DNA from: Baffinella frigidus
Lineage: Eukaryota; Cryptophyceae; Cryptomonadales; Baffinellaceae
Reading direction: 5' to 3'
DNA length: 11,417 bases
Assembly: GCA_026770585.1 (NCBI GenBank)
Contig: MU646944.1
Coordinates: forward strand, 64,060-75,476
A program made the position numbers and the translations under genes. How positions within the stretch are numbered: the first letter of the stretch is position 1; every line of letters begins with the position of its first letter. The notes under the pieces are model-generated. The model had not been told where the DNA came from. It saw only the letters and a list, made by a program, of their open reading frames with translations, and ran no database searches. Below are positions 1 to 5,610 of this stretch, in pieces.

Positions 1-97
1 GAGGGGGGAGGGGAGAGGGGGGAGGAGGGGGGATATAAGGTATACGGTATACCGTTTAGACGGGGGGGCATGAGGTATACAGTTTCGGGGGGGGGGG
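1..97. repeat. G/A-rich low-complexity tract
   Basis: Almost pure G/A sequence (1-33), then short GGTATAC-like repeats (near 39-52 and 72-80) and a run of about 12 G at 87-97. No coding match. It borders the fold-back at 98-203. Confidence 0.7.
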
Positions 98-203
98 TTA
101 TCCCTTAAGTGACCAGTAGGCTCATACGCCCTACCGTAGGGCCCTAGGACCTGCCTAGGGCTTCCACGGGTGATGATTCGCCCGTTGGTCACTTAAGGGA
201 TAA
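98..203. repeat. Fold-back element with 18-bp perfect arms
   Basis: TTATCCCTTAAGTGACCA at 98-115 is exactly reverse-complementary to 186-203, with a 70-bp spacer holding CCCTACCGTAGGG. The right arm provides the in-frame stop that ends the last motif VI exon. It may be a small inverted-repeat element inserted in, or fused to, the C-terminal coding exon. No target-site duplication is evident. Confidence 0.75.
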
Positions 204-275
204 GGTGCACCGTTTGACGAAGACTTGGTGGGTCTGGCCGATGCGATGGATCCGCCCGATCGCTTGCTCCTCCAT
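189..275 (-). CDS. Helicase motif VI exon, best copy
   Basis: After the acceptor CTCTCTCTCAG the minus strand encodes MEEQAIGRIHRIGQTHQ and then VFVKRC, which is the SNF2 motif VI block (family pattern EEQAxxRIHRIGQT, with the arginine finger). It is preceded in the locus by the exon ending WWNPQ; both are in phase 0, so splicing would give WWNPQ followed by MEEQAIGRIHR. Downstream the frame runs into the inverted arm at 186-203 and stops at TGA (189-191). An alternative is a donor GTGCAC at 205-210 right after VFVK. In the family about 30 or more residues normally follow, so this copy is either truncated or continues in an exon left of the window. Confidence 0.8.
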   Translation of the reverse strand: MEEQAIGRIHRIGQTHQVFVKRCTLSLK

Positions 276-288
276 CTGAGAGAGAGCT

Positions 289-328
289 AAGTTGACGGGT
301 TTGTACCAGACACCCAGCATGTCAACTT
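289..328. repeat. 40-bp element with inverted ends, copy 1
   Basis: The ends AAGTTGAC and GTCAACTT are reverse complements; the centre contains TTTGTACCA and CCAGCAT. Seven copies are seen: 289-328, 696-735, 10048-10087, 10132-10171, 10276-10314, 10379-10418 and 10483-10522. All are in the same orientation and all are 40 bp except one of 39. Shorter relatives of about 33 bp with CACCGTCAA ends lie at about 3244-3276 and 5683-5715. Confidence 0.8.
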
Positions 329-344
329 AAGATTAGTCAGCCAA

Positions 345-387
345 CCCGACTGATGCGGTGGATGCGCCCAATCGCTTGCTCCTCCAT
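345..387 (-). pseudogene. Motif VI exon, second copy (lost GQT)
   Basis: After CTCTCTCAG the minus strand reads MEEQAIGRIHRI, then SRVG and a stop where the family and copy 1 have GQTHQ. It lies right next to a 40-bp element (289-328). The damage sits at the catalytic end of motif VI, so this copy could not replace copy 1. Confidence 0.75.
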
Positions 388-695
388 CTGAGAGAGAGAG
401 TTTCTTTATTGAGCAAGTATTGAGGAGGTTTTGCTTTATTGAGGAAGTATAGCTGGACTACCGAAACCCCCAAACACGTAGCCTGTACGGACCACCCAAC
501 CTGTACGGGGACCACCCACGCGGTGTGACCCTCCATCTGACATTCTTCGGGCGTTATTCCAAACCCTAAACCTACACCAGAAACCCTAAACAAAGAAGTG
601 TGTTTAACGACAGGGGAGCGCCTCCATCCCACATCGCCTGTCTCAGTCTATTTGGCCTGCACCAATTTGGTAAGACCAGGCCCTTTTCCGCTCCA
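388..695. other. Non-coding stretch between motif VI copies
   Basis: No convincing coding match. It contains a purine-rich leader to the exon acceptor (GAGAGAGAG), a repeated CCTGTACGG/ACCACCCA pair (about 481-517), a scrap resembling the exon start (CCTCCATCTGAC at 531-542) and telomere-like repeats in the C-rich orientation (AAACCCTAAAC, 563-593). The C-rich orientation here is opposite to most of the window. Confidence 0.5.
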
Positions 696-735
696 AAGTT
701 GACGGGTTTGTACCACACGCCCAGCATGTCAACTT
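696..735. repeat. 40-bp element with inverted ends, copy 2
   Basis: AAGTTGAC to GTCAACTT, differing from copy 1 at only a few central bases (CACACGCCC for CAGACACCC). It sits next to the third motif VI exon copy, so it moved together with that exon. Confidence 0.8.
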
Positions 736-751
736 AAGATTGGTCAGCAAA

Positions 752-794
752 CCCGACTGATGCGGTGGATGCGCCCGATCGCTTGCTCCTCCAT
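752..794 (-). pseudogene. Motif VI exon, third copy (lost GQT)
   Basis: It encodes MEEQAIGRIHRI and then SRV, the same divergence as the copy at 345-387. Together with the 40-bp element at 696-735 it repeats the 289-387 block almost base for base (about 99 bp), so these two copies share a recent duplication. The acceptor is altered to ACCCTAATCAG, within telomere-like repeats. A further scrap, MEEPAK, lies at about 932-947. Confidence 0.75.
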
Positions 795-831
795 CTGATT
801 AGGGTTTGGGGTTTGGGGTTTGGGTTCAGGG

Positions 832-890
832 TTTTGTGTTTTGTGTTTTGTGTTTTGTGTATTGGGTTTTGGGTTTTGGGTTTTGGTTTT
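832..890 (+). repeat. TTTTGTG/TTTTGGG heptamer array
   Basis: Four tandem TTTTGTG units (832-859) are followed by TTTTGGG-type units. This is one of several telomere-like arrays, each built mainly from a single heptamer variant. It lies within apparent intron sequence of the minus-strand gene. Confidence 0.8.
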
Positions 891-955
891 GGGGCTTGGG
901 GTTCAAGGCGTAGGGTTGAGGGCTCAGGGTTTCGCTGGCTCCTCCATCTGGCGTT

Positions 956-1136
956 CCACACGAGAATGCTAGAGGGGCCTATTTAAAACCGATGCGCTTT
1001 TAAAAGTGGGCATTTGTGTAGTAACTTTCGTTGATTGGTCACTTAACTCTGCGATATTTGCACAGTCACGAGGTTGGAATACCCTATCCTGGTACAACCC
1101 CACTTGTAAATAGGCCCCTCTTGCATTCTCGAGTGG
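956..1136. mobile_element. 181-bp inverted-repeat (MITE-like) element
   Basis: The 30-bp arms 956-985 and 1107-1136 are inverted repeats with few mismatches; the left end is CCACACGAGAATGC and the right end reads CCACTCGAGAATGC in reverse complement. The interior is mixed unique sequence with no open reading frame of note. Length and the terminal CCACACGAG match the element at 5171-5351. No clear target-site duplication. A non-autonomous DNA transposon is inferred, not proven. Confidence 0.6.
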
Positions 1137-1163
1137 TGGGCCGACGTTATTCGATCGTTCTCG

Positions 1164-1268
1164 TTTCGTGTTTCGTGTTTCGTGTTTCGTGTTTCGTGTT
1201 TCGTGTTTCGTATTTCGTATTTCAGGTTTCGGGTTTCGGGTTTCGGGTTTCGGGTTTCGGGTTTCGGG
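1164..1268 (+). repeat. 15 heptamers, TTTCGTG changing to TTTCGGG
   Basis: Exactly 15 seven-base units with no slippage: six TTTCGTG, two TTTCGTA, one TTTCAGG and then six TTTCGGG. The unit switch in mid-array shows local homogenisation of neighbouring repeats. Confidence 0.9.
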
Positions 1269-1287
1269 TTTAGGAGTTCGGGCTCAC

Positions 1288-1314
1288 CTGGGGGCTCCAT
1301 CAGAGGTCCAGGAC
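1288..1314 (-). pseudogene. Fragment of the WWNPQ exon end with donor
   Basis: The minus strand reads VLDL, a stop, then WSPQ followed by GTGAGC, matching the end of the intact exon at 1564-1656 ([10 protein letters not shown], then GTACGT). The first W codon of WW has become TGA. A second scrap at about 1387-1412 shows the same segment with further decay. Confidence 0.65.
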
Positions 1315-1504
1315 CAAGTCAACAGCCGTAACCGTAAAGCCTGAGGCCTAAAGCCTAACCCCCAATGGGGGGGGGGCACAACCCGAGGGTCCCATTATAG
1401 GTCCAGGAGGGTCATACGAGTTTACTAATTAGGGTTTACGGTGTAGTGTTGTGGGTTGTGGGGTTCGCAACCTGGTTGGGGATTTAGGGTGTGGGGTTTG
1501 GGAG

Positions 1505-1552
1505 TTTGGGGGTTTGGGGGTTTGGGGGTTTGGGGGTTTGGGGGTTTGGGGG
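1505..1552 (+). repeat. Six TTTGGGGG octamers
   Basis: A perfect run of six 8-base units, immediately downstream (in gene sense) of the donor of the intact WWNPQ exon. It therefore forms the start of that intron as a C-rich sense strand. Confidence 0.9.
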
Positions 1553-1563
1553 TTGGGACGTAC

Positions 1564-1656
1564 CTGGGGGTTCCACCAGAGGTCCATGAGGAAGCAGTGC
1601 CGCACGTACACCAGGTTCAGCCCCACCCCCCCCGCTTTTAGGCTCATCAGCAGAAT
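1564..1656 (-). CDS. Helicase motif V / WWNP exon, intact copy
   Basis: Flanked by the acceptor ACACACGCAG and the donor GTACGT, this 93-nt stretch is 31 complete codons: [15 protein letters not shown], then [10 protein letters not shown], then [17 protein letters not shown] is SNF2 motif V and D(L/P)WWNP is the conserved block before motif VI, both in lobe 2, contributing to ATP and DNA contacts. Phase 0 at both ends allows exact joining to the EEPGGPK exon upstream and the MEEQAIG exon downstream. The usual DPWWNP is DLWWNP here. About nine damaged copies or pieces lie between 1288 and 2445. Confidence 0.88.
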
Positions 1657-1684
1657 CTGCGTGTGTGGTTTCGGGTTGAGTGGT

Positions 1685-1717
1685 GACGCCCCCCGCATTG
1701 ATGCTCATAAGCAGGAT
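1685..1717 (-). pseudogene. Partial motif V exon copy ([11 protein letters not shown])
   Basis: After AAG the minus strand reads [11 protein letters not shown] and then diverges. L has changed to I and K to N in the SLKAGGV motif. A still shorter piece (ILLMSL minus its end) is at 1797-1812, also after AAG, within heptamer repeats. Confidence 0.65.
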
Positions 1718-1870
1718 CTTCAATTGAAGAGACAACGTTAACGTTAGGGTTTGAGGTTTAGGGTTGAGGGCTGGGTGCTTAGAGTTTAGGGGTTGAGGCT
1801 CATAAGCAGAATCTTCTTTGAGGGGTTGGGGTTTAGGGTTTAGGGGGTAGGGGCTTGGGGTTAGGGTTAG

Positions 1871-1937
1871 ATGAGGAAGCATTGCCGCACGTAGACCAGG
1901 TCTCCCCCTCCCCTCCCGCCTTGAGGATCATCAGAAT
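1871..1937 (-). pseudogene. Degenerate motif V exon copy
   Basis: The acceptor ACGCAG and the start ILMILKAGG are present, but a short deletion removes the GLN codons and shifts the frame before the VYVRHCFL segment, whose DNA is still recognisable at 1871-1900. Confidence 0.7.
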
Positions 1938-1985
1938 CTGCGTTTGGGGTCCGAGGTCCGGGGTTTAGGTTGTCGGGGTTTGGGT

Positions 1986-2037
1986 TGCGGCAATGCAGGT
2001 CTCCCCCCCCTCTCGCCTTGAGGCTCATCGGCCGGAT
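1986..2037 (-). pseudogene. Degenerate motif V exon copy
   Basis: After TGCAG the minus strand reads IRPMSLKARGG and then jumps to the CTGCATTGCCGCA segment; the GVGLNLVYV middle is gone. Non-functional. Confidence 0.65.
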
Positions 2038-2144
2038 CTGCATTGATGAGTGGTTAGGGCTTGTTTGTTATGAATACCTGCAATTGGGGATTAGGATTTA
2101 GGGTTTACTGTTTGGGGGTTAGGGTCTAGTGGTTGGGGTTGGGG

Positions 2145-2185
2145 TTAAGGGTTAAGGGTTAAGGGTTAAGGGTTAAGGGTTAAGG
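2145..2185 (+). repeat. TTAAGGG heptamer array
   Basis: Five full TTAAGGG units plus a partial one, embedded in mixed TTTAGGG-like sequence from about 2090 to 2225. Confidence 0.88.
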
Positions 2186-2230
2186 TTAGAGTTTAGGGTG
2201 TAAGGGTTCGAGGTTAGGGGTAAGGGTTAG

Positions 2231-2445
2231 ATGAGGAAGAAGTGCCACACGTAGACCAGGTTCAGCCCGTCCCCTGTAGCAGGCGAAGTTAGAATCCATC
2301 CGGAAAATGCTCGTATGAGCAGCCGACACGGGGTACAGGAAGTGGCACAATGCGTAGCATGTGCGGCGCTGACGCTGGTTGTTCGGCAATAAATTATCAA
2401 TCTCTCTCTCGACCAAGTTCAGACCTTGAGGATCATCAGCAGAAT
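2231..2445 (-). pseudogene. Cluster of three broken motif V exon copies
   Basis: At 2411-2445, after ACGCAG, ILLMILK is followed by a 9-10 base deletion and GLNLV out of frame. At 2331-2357 a diverged YALCHFLYP corresponds to YVRHCFLMD. At 2231-2271 GLNLVYVWHFFL is recognisable. Between them is unique sequence with a small hairpin (GCTCGTATGAGC). The pieces are in exon order, consistent with overlapping duplications followed by decay. Confidence 0.55.
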
Positions 2446-2512
2446 CTGCGTTTAGGGTTTGGGGTTTGTTTGTCATGAATAGCGGTGCGTGTGCTTGGGG
2501 TGTAGGGGTTGC

Positions 2513-2560
2513 CTTGGACCCGCCGGGCTCCTCAACCTTGCGGAACGCCCCTCGTTCCAG
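2513..2560 (-). pseudogene. 3' part of a DGS exon copy (AFRKVEEPGGSK)
   Basis: It encodes AFRKVEEPGGSK followed by GCAACC, matching the end of the intact exon at 2624-2731 (RRVEEPGGPK, then GCAAGC). The 5' half with the RFDGS motif is absent or diverged. Confidence 0.65.
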
Positions 2561-2623
2561 TGCGTGTGTTTCAGGATTCAGGATTCAGGGTTTAGGTTTC
2601 AGGGTTTATGGTGTAGCGCTTGC

Positions 2624-2731
2624 CTTGGGCCCGCCGGGCTCCTCAACCCTTCGAAGCGCCGCAGCGCGCTTCTCGGAAGACATCGACCCGTCGAACCGCA
2701 CGAAGGGCATCTCTTCCCGCTCCAACGCCAC
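2624..2731 (-). CDS. Helicase motif IV-type exon (VRFDGS), intact
   Basis: The acceptor CCTACACCAG precedes 36 complete codons, VALEREEMPFVRFDGS, then MSSEKRAAALRR, then VEEPGGPK. This is the lobe 2 segment in which family members read xREGxPFxRxDGSMSxxxR. The exon is phase 0 at both ends and joins exactly between LLDILE upstream and ILLMSLK downstream. It is followed by GCAAGC instead of GT, a typical GC-type donor context (AAG then GCAAG). Among the related copies this one alone reaches the EEPGGPK end with an intact frame. Confidence 0.83.
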
Positions 2732-2750
2732 CTGGTGTAGGGTGTAAGGT

Positions 2751-2803
2751 TTGCCGTTTTCATGCCATTTATGCCGTTTTTATGCCGTTTGTATGCCGTT
2801 TGT
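2751..2803 (+). repeat. TTTTTATGCCG minisatellite, first block
   Basis: About five imperfect 11-12 base units of the type TATGCCGTTTT. It lies directly 3' (gene sense) of the exon copy at 2811-2888. The same arrangement recurs at 2955-3022, so array and exon were duplicated together, about 206 bp apart. Confidence 0.75.
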
Positions 2804-2810
2804 GTTGTGC

Positions 2811-2888
2811 GATTTGCGCAGCGTTCTTCTCGGATGACATTGAGCCGTCAAACCGCACGAAGGGCATCCCTTCCCGCTCCAGCGCCAC
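2811..2888 (-). pseudogene. VRFDGS exon copy (VALEREGMPF), 3' end lost
   Basis: The acceptor CTACACCAG is identical to that of the intact copy. Codons read VALEREGMPFVRFDGS, then MSSEKNAAQI, and pass into minisatellite sequence. Its first two thirds are perfectly conserved and match the family pattern (EGMPF) better than the intact copy (EEMPF), but no donor follows. Confidence 0.7.
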
Positions 2889-2954
2889 CTGGTGTAGGGT
2901 GTAGGGTTAAGATGAACCAGTTAAGTGTTAACCGGGGGCTAAGTGGTGACCGGG

Positions 2955-3022
2955 GGTTGCCGTTTTTATGCCATTTATGCCGTTTTATGCCCCGTTTTTA
3001 TGCCGTTTTTATGCCGTTTTTG
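2955..3022 (+). repeat. TTTTTATGCCG minisatellite, second block
   Basis: Units of TTTTTATGCCG, six or so, ending in the same GCGATTTGCGCAGC junction as the first block. It is the duplicated partner of 2751-2803. Confidence 0.75.
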
Positions 3023-3028
3023 CTGTGC

Positions 3029-3178
3029 GATTTGCGCAGCGTTCTTCTCGGATGACATCGAGCCGTCGAACCGCACCAAGGGCATCCCCTCGACGGCTCA
3101 ATTTCATCCGAGAAGAACGCTTTCGGCTGGGCGCCGCGTATGGTCCCGTCACTCTCCAGTGCCACCTTCGCGCCGCCA
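3029..3178 (-). pseudogene. Two chimeric VRFDGS exon copies in fold-back
   Basis: Minus-strand 3029-3089 encodes GMPLVRFDGS, then MSSEKNAAQI. The adjoining 3090-3120 is the same piece inverted. Continuing up to 3178, the minus strand has an exon start AKVALES followed by DGTIRGAQPKAFFSDEIE, in which the second half is the antisense of the DGSMSSEK segment. The result is a rearranged, non-functional chimera. Confidence 0.65.
3039..3120. repeat. Fold-back, 31-bp arms, inside exon copies
   Basis: 3039-3069 and 3090-3120 are reverse complements with two mismatches, separated by 20 bp. The arms are the RFDGSMSSEK coding segment itself, so the palindrome came from inverted duplication of exon sequence. 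Confidence 0.85.
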
Positions 3179-3292
3179 AACATGAACCTCCGTTAGAACG
3201 GTGTGCAGAGAAGTTGGCCGCGAAAATGATGCGATAACGGTTAACGTTGACAATGATGTACCAGCACCGTCAATTTTTGCCATGTTATGGCA

Positions 3293-3372
3293 TCTGCGCT
3301 GCTCGCTTCTCGGATGTTGTTGATCCATCATACCGCACACAGGGCACCCCTTCACGCTGAAGCGCCGCCACC
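3293..3372 (-). CDS. Helicase motif IV-type exon, variant (VRYDGS)
   Basis: The minus strand encodes VAALQREGVPCVRYDGS, then TTSEKRAAQM. It has the same position and pattern as the 2624-2731 exon but with different residues (LQREGVPC against LEREEMPF, STTSEK against SMSSEK), so it is an old paralogous version. It has an open frame and good motif residues, but no consensus acceptor directly at its 5' edge and no GT donor right after it; the frame stops at TAA soon after RAAQMP. It could be an alternative exon or a decayed copy. Its closest copy is at 3474-3522. Confidence 0.55.
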
Positions 3373-3473
3373 GTGGAACAGCCCCGCCGGCAGGCTCGTG
3401 AACGCCCGCGTGACCGGTCACGCGGACGCCGAAGCCAGACGGTCGGTCGTGACTGCATTGCTGCTTCCAGGTT

Positions 3474-3522
3474 CCGATCCATCATACCGCACGCAGGGCA
3501 CCCCTTCACGCTGAAGCGCCGC
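3474..3522 (-). pseudogene. VRYDGS exon copy with good acceptor, 3' truncated
   Basis: The acceptor CCAAACCCAG, formed by telomere-like repeats, precedes AALQREGVPCVRYDGS; the reading then diverges (EPGSS) instead of TTSEKRAA. Joined to LLDILE it would give the family-like LLDILEAALQREG, but the exon end is lost. Confidence 0.65.
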
Positions 3523-3534
3523 CTGGGTTTGGGG

Positions 3535-3810
3535 GTTAGGTTGGAGAGTTTAGGGTTTAGGATTTAGGGTTTAGGGTTTAGGGTTTAGGGTTTAGGGTTT
3601 CGGGTTTAGGGATAAGGGTTCAGGGTTTGAGGTTGAGGGTTTGGGGTTTAGGGTGTAGGGTTCATGGATCAGGGTATATGGTTTAGGGTGTAGGGTTTAG
3701 GATTTAGGGTTCAAGATTTATGATGTAGGGTTTAGGGTTTAGGGTTTAGGGTTTCGGGTTTAAGATTCAGGATTTCGGGTTTCGGGTTTCAGGTTTCGGG
3801 TTTCGGGTTC
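3535..3810 (+). repeat. TTTAGGG-rich telomere-like array
   Basis: About 275 bp of TTTAGGG and variants, including five perfect TTTAGGG units at 3563-3597 and a TTTCGGG group near 3776-3810. It fills the interval between the VVFSQW exon and the next DGS exon copy, so it would be intron, read as CCCTAAA in gene sense. Confidence 0.9.
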
Positions 3811-3825
3811 AGGGCAGAGCAAGAC

Positions 3826-4203
3826 CTCGAGAATATCGAGGAGCGACGTCCACTGACTGAACACAACGCTCCGCCCCCCCGCGTGCTCCCGCCCCCCCTC
3901 GACACTTCCGGCCCCTTTAACATCACCCGCCCCTTCTACATCGACATTTTCAGCCCCTTCAGCATCGACATTTCCAGCGCCCCCCTGCCCCCCGCGCCCT
4001 TCTCTGCCGACATCTGAAGCGGCTCCGACGATCCCCTCGACACCGCCAGGCCCTTTAACATCTCCCGCCCCTTTGACGTCGACATTTCCAGCCCCATCGA
4101 CGTCGACATTTCCAGCGGCGAGAAGGAGGTCGTCGGAGAGCGCGAAACCGAGGGGGGGTGCGCCGGCGCGCACGCGCCGCAAGTCCCGAATCAATGCGTC
4201 AAC
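3826..4203 (-). CDS. VDALIRDL to VVFSQWTSLLDILE exon, main copy
   Basis: The acceptor CTAAACCAG starts 126 complete codons. The N-terminus VDALIRDLRRVRAGAPPL matches the family helix after the RING (SSKV/I, then xALxxxL). Next comes a lineage-specific insert of roughly 75 residues built from repeated GAGxVDV, GAGDVKG and GVEG units. The end, GGRSVVFSQWTSLLDILE, is the first conserved block of helicase lobe 2. The exon ends at GAG before GTCTTG, a weak but possible donor in phase 0. The upstream partner ends SSK (4946) and downstream partners begin VALE or AALQ, both giving family-like junctions. Confidence 0.82.
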
Positions 4204-4230
4204 CTGGTTTAGGGTTCAGGGTTACCGCAC

Positions 4231-4310
4231 AAACGGGTCCAAAAACGCACAAACGGCTCCAAGAACGCACTAACGGCTCCAAGAACGCACCAACGGCTCC
4301 AAGAACGCAC
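4231..4310 (+). repeat. Four 20-bp tandem units
   Basis: AACGGCTCCAAGAACGCAC-type units at 4231-4250, 4251-4270, 4271-4290 and 4291-4310, the first slightly diverged. The last unit supplies the GTGCGT donor of the small exon copy at 4311-4351. Confidence 0.88.
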
Positions 4311-4351
4311 CTGGAATACTCTACCCAAGAGTCCCGAATCAGCGCATCAAC
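4311..4351 (-). pseudogene. Short VDALIRD exon copy with splice sites
   Basis: The acceptor CACTACCAG precedes VDALIRDSWVEYSR, followed by GTGCGT. The start matches the main exon and the rest does not. At 41 nt it is not a whole number of codons, so inclusion would shift the frame. It is more likely a truncated copy. Confidence 0.55.
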
Positions 4352-4458
4352 CTGGTAGTGGGGATGCGGGGTACAAAGGTTACTCGCGAATACGGACACG
4401 CACCGTCCTTAGGGTGGTGATATGCTCCTAGGACTAGCCCTACCGTAGGGGCTAGGGA

Positions 4459-4504
4459 CAGCGCTTGCGCGCACGCGCCACACGTCCCGAATCAGCGCAT
4501 CCAT
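4459..4504 (-). pseudogene. VDALIRD exon copy (MDALIRDVWRVRA)
   Basis: The acceptor CCTAACCCAG, made from telomere-like repeats, precedes MDALIRDVWRVRASA. The sequence then enters a palindromic CCCTACCGTAGGGG segment. The GVD-rich insert and FSQW end are missing. Confidence 0.6.
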
Positions 4505-4507
4505 CTG

Positions 4508-4680
4508 GGTTAGGGTTTAGGGTTCAGGGTTCAGAGTTAAGGGTTCAGGGTTTGGGGTTTATGGTTTATGGTTTAGGGTTTAGGGTGCAGGGGTTATAGT
4601 TAGGAGTTTAGGGTGCAGGGTCTATGGTTTGAGGTCCAGGGTTCAGGGATTAGGGTTCAACTCATTCACTAGGAGATCAG
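4508..4680 (+). repeat. Telomere-like repeats, mixed TTTAGGG variants
   Basis: Irregular TTTAGGG, TTCAGGG, TTTATGG and GTGCAGGG units. No coding match on either strand. Confidence 0.85.
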
Positions 4681-4735
4681 GTTTCTCTCATCGATTAGGG
4701 GTACTCCCATTACGGGAAAGGGTTATGGAAAAGGA

Positions 4736-4790
4736 CCTTGGACCATGGTCGCCACGACTCGCCCAGGTTGACAGAAAACCGCCCCCGGAT
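4736..4790 (-). pseudogene. 3' half of a RING-end exon copy
   Basis: It encodes GRFSVNLGESWRPWSK followed by GTCCTT, parallel to GRFSVNLKESWRPSSK and GTCCTA in the main copy. The CPVCRK half is missing. The frame and donor-like site are kept, so the copy is fairly recent. Confidence 0.7.
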
Positions 4791-4799
4791 GGTGTCTCA

Positions 4800-4944
4800 G
4801 GTCTAGGGGTTAGGGCATAGGGTGTAGGATGGTTTATGCGTTATGGTTTAGGGTTCAGGGATTAGGGTTACTTGTATGGATCATGCTTTCGGGTTTAGGG
4901 AGTTGAGGGTTGAGGGTTTAGGGTTTAGGGTTTAGGGTTTAGGA
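4800..4944 (+). repeat. Telomere-like repeats between RING-end exons
   Basis: TTTAGGG variants, with perfect units near 4917-4940 adjoining the donor of the exon at 4946-5061. Confidence 0.85.
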
Positions 4945-4945
4945 C

Positions 4946-5061
4946 CTTAGAGGAGGGTCGCCACGACTCTTTGAGGTTGACAGAGAAGCGACCCGCCCGC
5001 GGGAGTACCCGCAAGTCCCCCCTGCCCAGCGCCTTCCGGCACACCGGACAACGCCCCCCCC
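4946..5061 (-). CDS. RING C-terminal exon (CPVCRKALG to SSK), intact
   Basis: The acceptor CTCACTTCAG is followed by a G run, then RCPVCRKALGRGDLRVL, PRAGRFSVNLKESW and RPSSK, ending at AAG before GTCCTA. CPVC supplies the last zinc ligand pair of the RING, and the following RFxVxxxxxW, then SSK pattern leads into lobe 2 in plant RAD5-type proteins. It joins exactly to VDALIRDL of the 3826-4203 exon. The 116 nt fit one partial codon set at the 5' end and phase 0 at the 3' end. At least five other copies lie between 5145 and 6228, all damaged. Confidence 0.85.
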
Positions 5062-5144
5062 CTGAAGTGAGTAGATTGATTGGTTTTGGGGTTGAGGGCT
5101 TGGGGTTTAAGGTGTGGGGTTGTCATGGTGTGCCCCCCTCCTGA

Positions 5145-5410
5145 AATCATTGCGAGGAGACCCCCCCTCCCCACACGAGGCTATCCATGCAAACAGAATA
5201 AAAGGACATTTTGAAAAATTATGGGAAATGATCACGTTTCCTCCTGCTTTTCCCGGGGGAAACGTGATCAATTGCTGACTTTTGGCGTGTTTCCGGGGCA
5301 ATACTCCAATAATTGACATATGAATCTGTTCGCATGGATAGCCTGGTGTGGCCCCAGCGCTTTCTGGCAGGAGGACAGCGCCTTCCGACACACCGGACAC
5401 CGCCCACCTC
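5145..5410 (-). pseudogene. RING C-terminal exon copy split by an IR element
   Basis: After ATTATCTCAG the minus strand reads GGRCPVCRKALSS, CQKALG (a small internal repeat of KAL), then meets the 181-bp inverted-repeat element at 5171-5351; a short C-rich continuation of the exon lies at about 5145-5170. The flanking C run makes the exact insertion point ambiguous by a few bases. Confidence 0.65.
5171..5351. mobile_element. 181-bp inverted-repeat (MITE-like) element in exon copy
   Basis: The 26-bp outer arms 5171-5196 and about 5326-5351 are inverted repeats with few mismatches (CCACACGAGGCTATCCATG type), and inner 13-bp arms TGATCACGTTTCC pair at 5229-5241 with 5258-5270. The flanks CCCCCTCC and CCAGCGCTTT are contiguous in other copies of this exon, so the insertion is inferred from an internal comparison. 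A 2-4 base C duplication is possible. No coding capacity. Confidence 0.7.
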
Positions 5411-5479
5411 CTGAGATAATCAGATAACATCATCAGGTTATGAGGTTTAGGGTTCAGGATTTAGGGTTCAGGATGTAAG

Positions 5480-5610
5480 GTTGCGCCCCGCGCGTGGCAG
5501 CACCCGCAAGCCCCCCCTCCCCAGCGCTTTGCTGTCCGGTGTGCCGGAAGGCGCACCTCCCTAAACCCGAACGCATGATAGCGCCTTCCGGCACACCGGA
5601 CAGCGCCCCC
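5480..5610 (-). pseudogene. RING C-terminal exon copy rearranged as palindrome
   Basis: 5581-5610 (minus) reads RCPVCRKAL after the acceptor AACGCAG. The same piece is repeated on the plus strand at 5531-5554, and the remaining exon part (ALGRGGLRVLPRAG) is at about 5480-5530 on the minus strand. The exon has thus been broken by an inverted duplication of its CPVCRK segment. Confidence 0.7.
5531..5604. repeat. Fold-back, 24-bp perfect arms, CPVCRK coding
   Basis: 5531-5554 and 5581-5604 are perfect reverse complements with a 26-bp spacer. Both arms encode CPVCRK, one on each strand. Confidence 0.9.

Noticed and set aside
1451-1741. Plus-strand frames rich in Gly, Leu, Val, Trp and Phe across heptamer arrays
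   Set aside because: Seven- and eight-base repeats stay open in several frames because they lack stops; the translated repeats have no protein meaning.
4421-4465. Palindromic CCCTACCGTAGGGG segment, also near 128-162, with a weaker likeness near 9204-9234
   Set aside because: Shared core is short and the flanks differ; could be a small repeat, but too little to call a family or a site.
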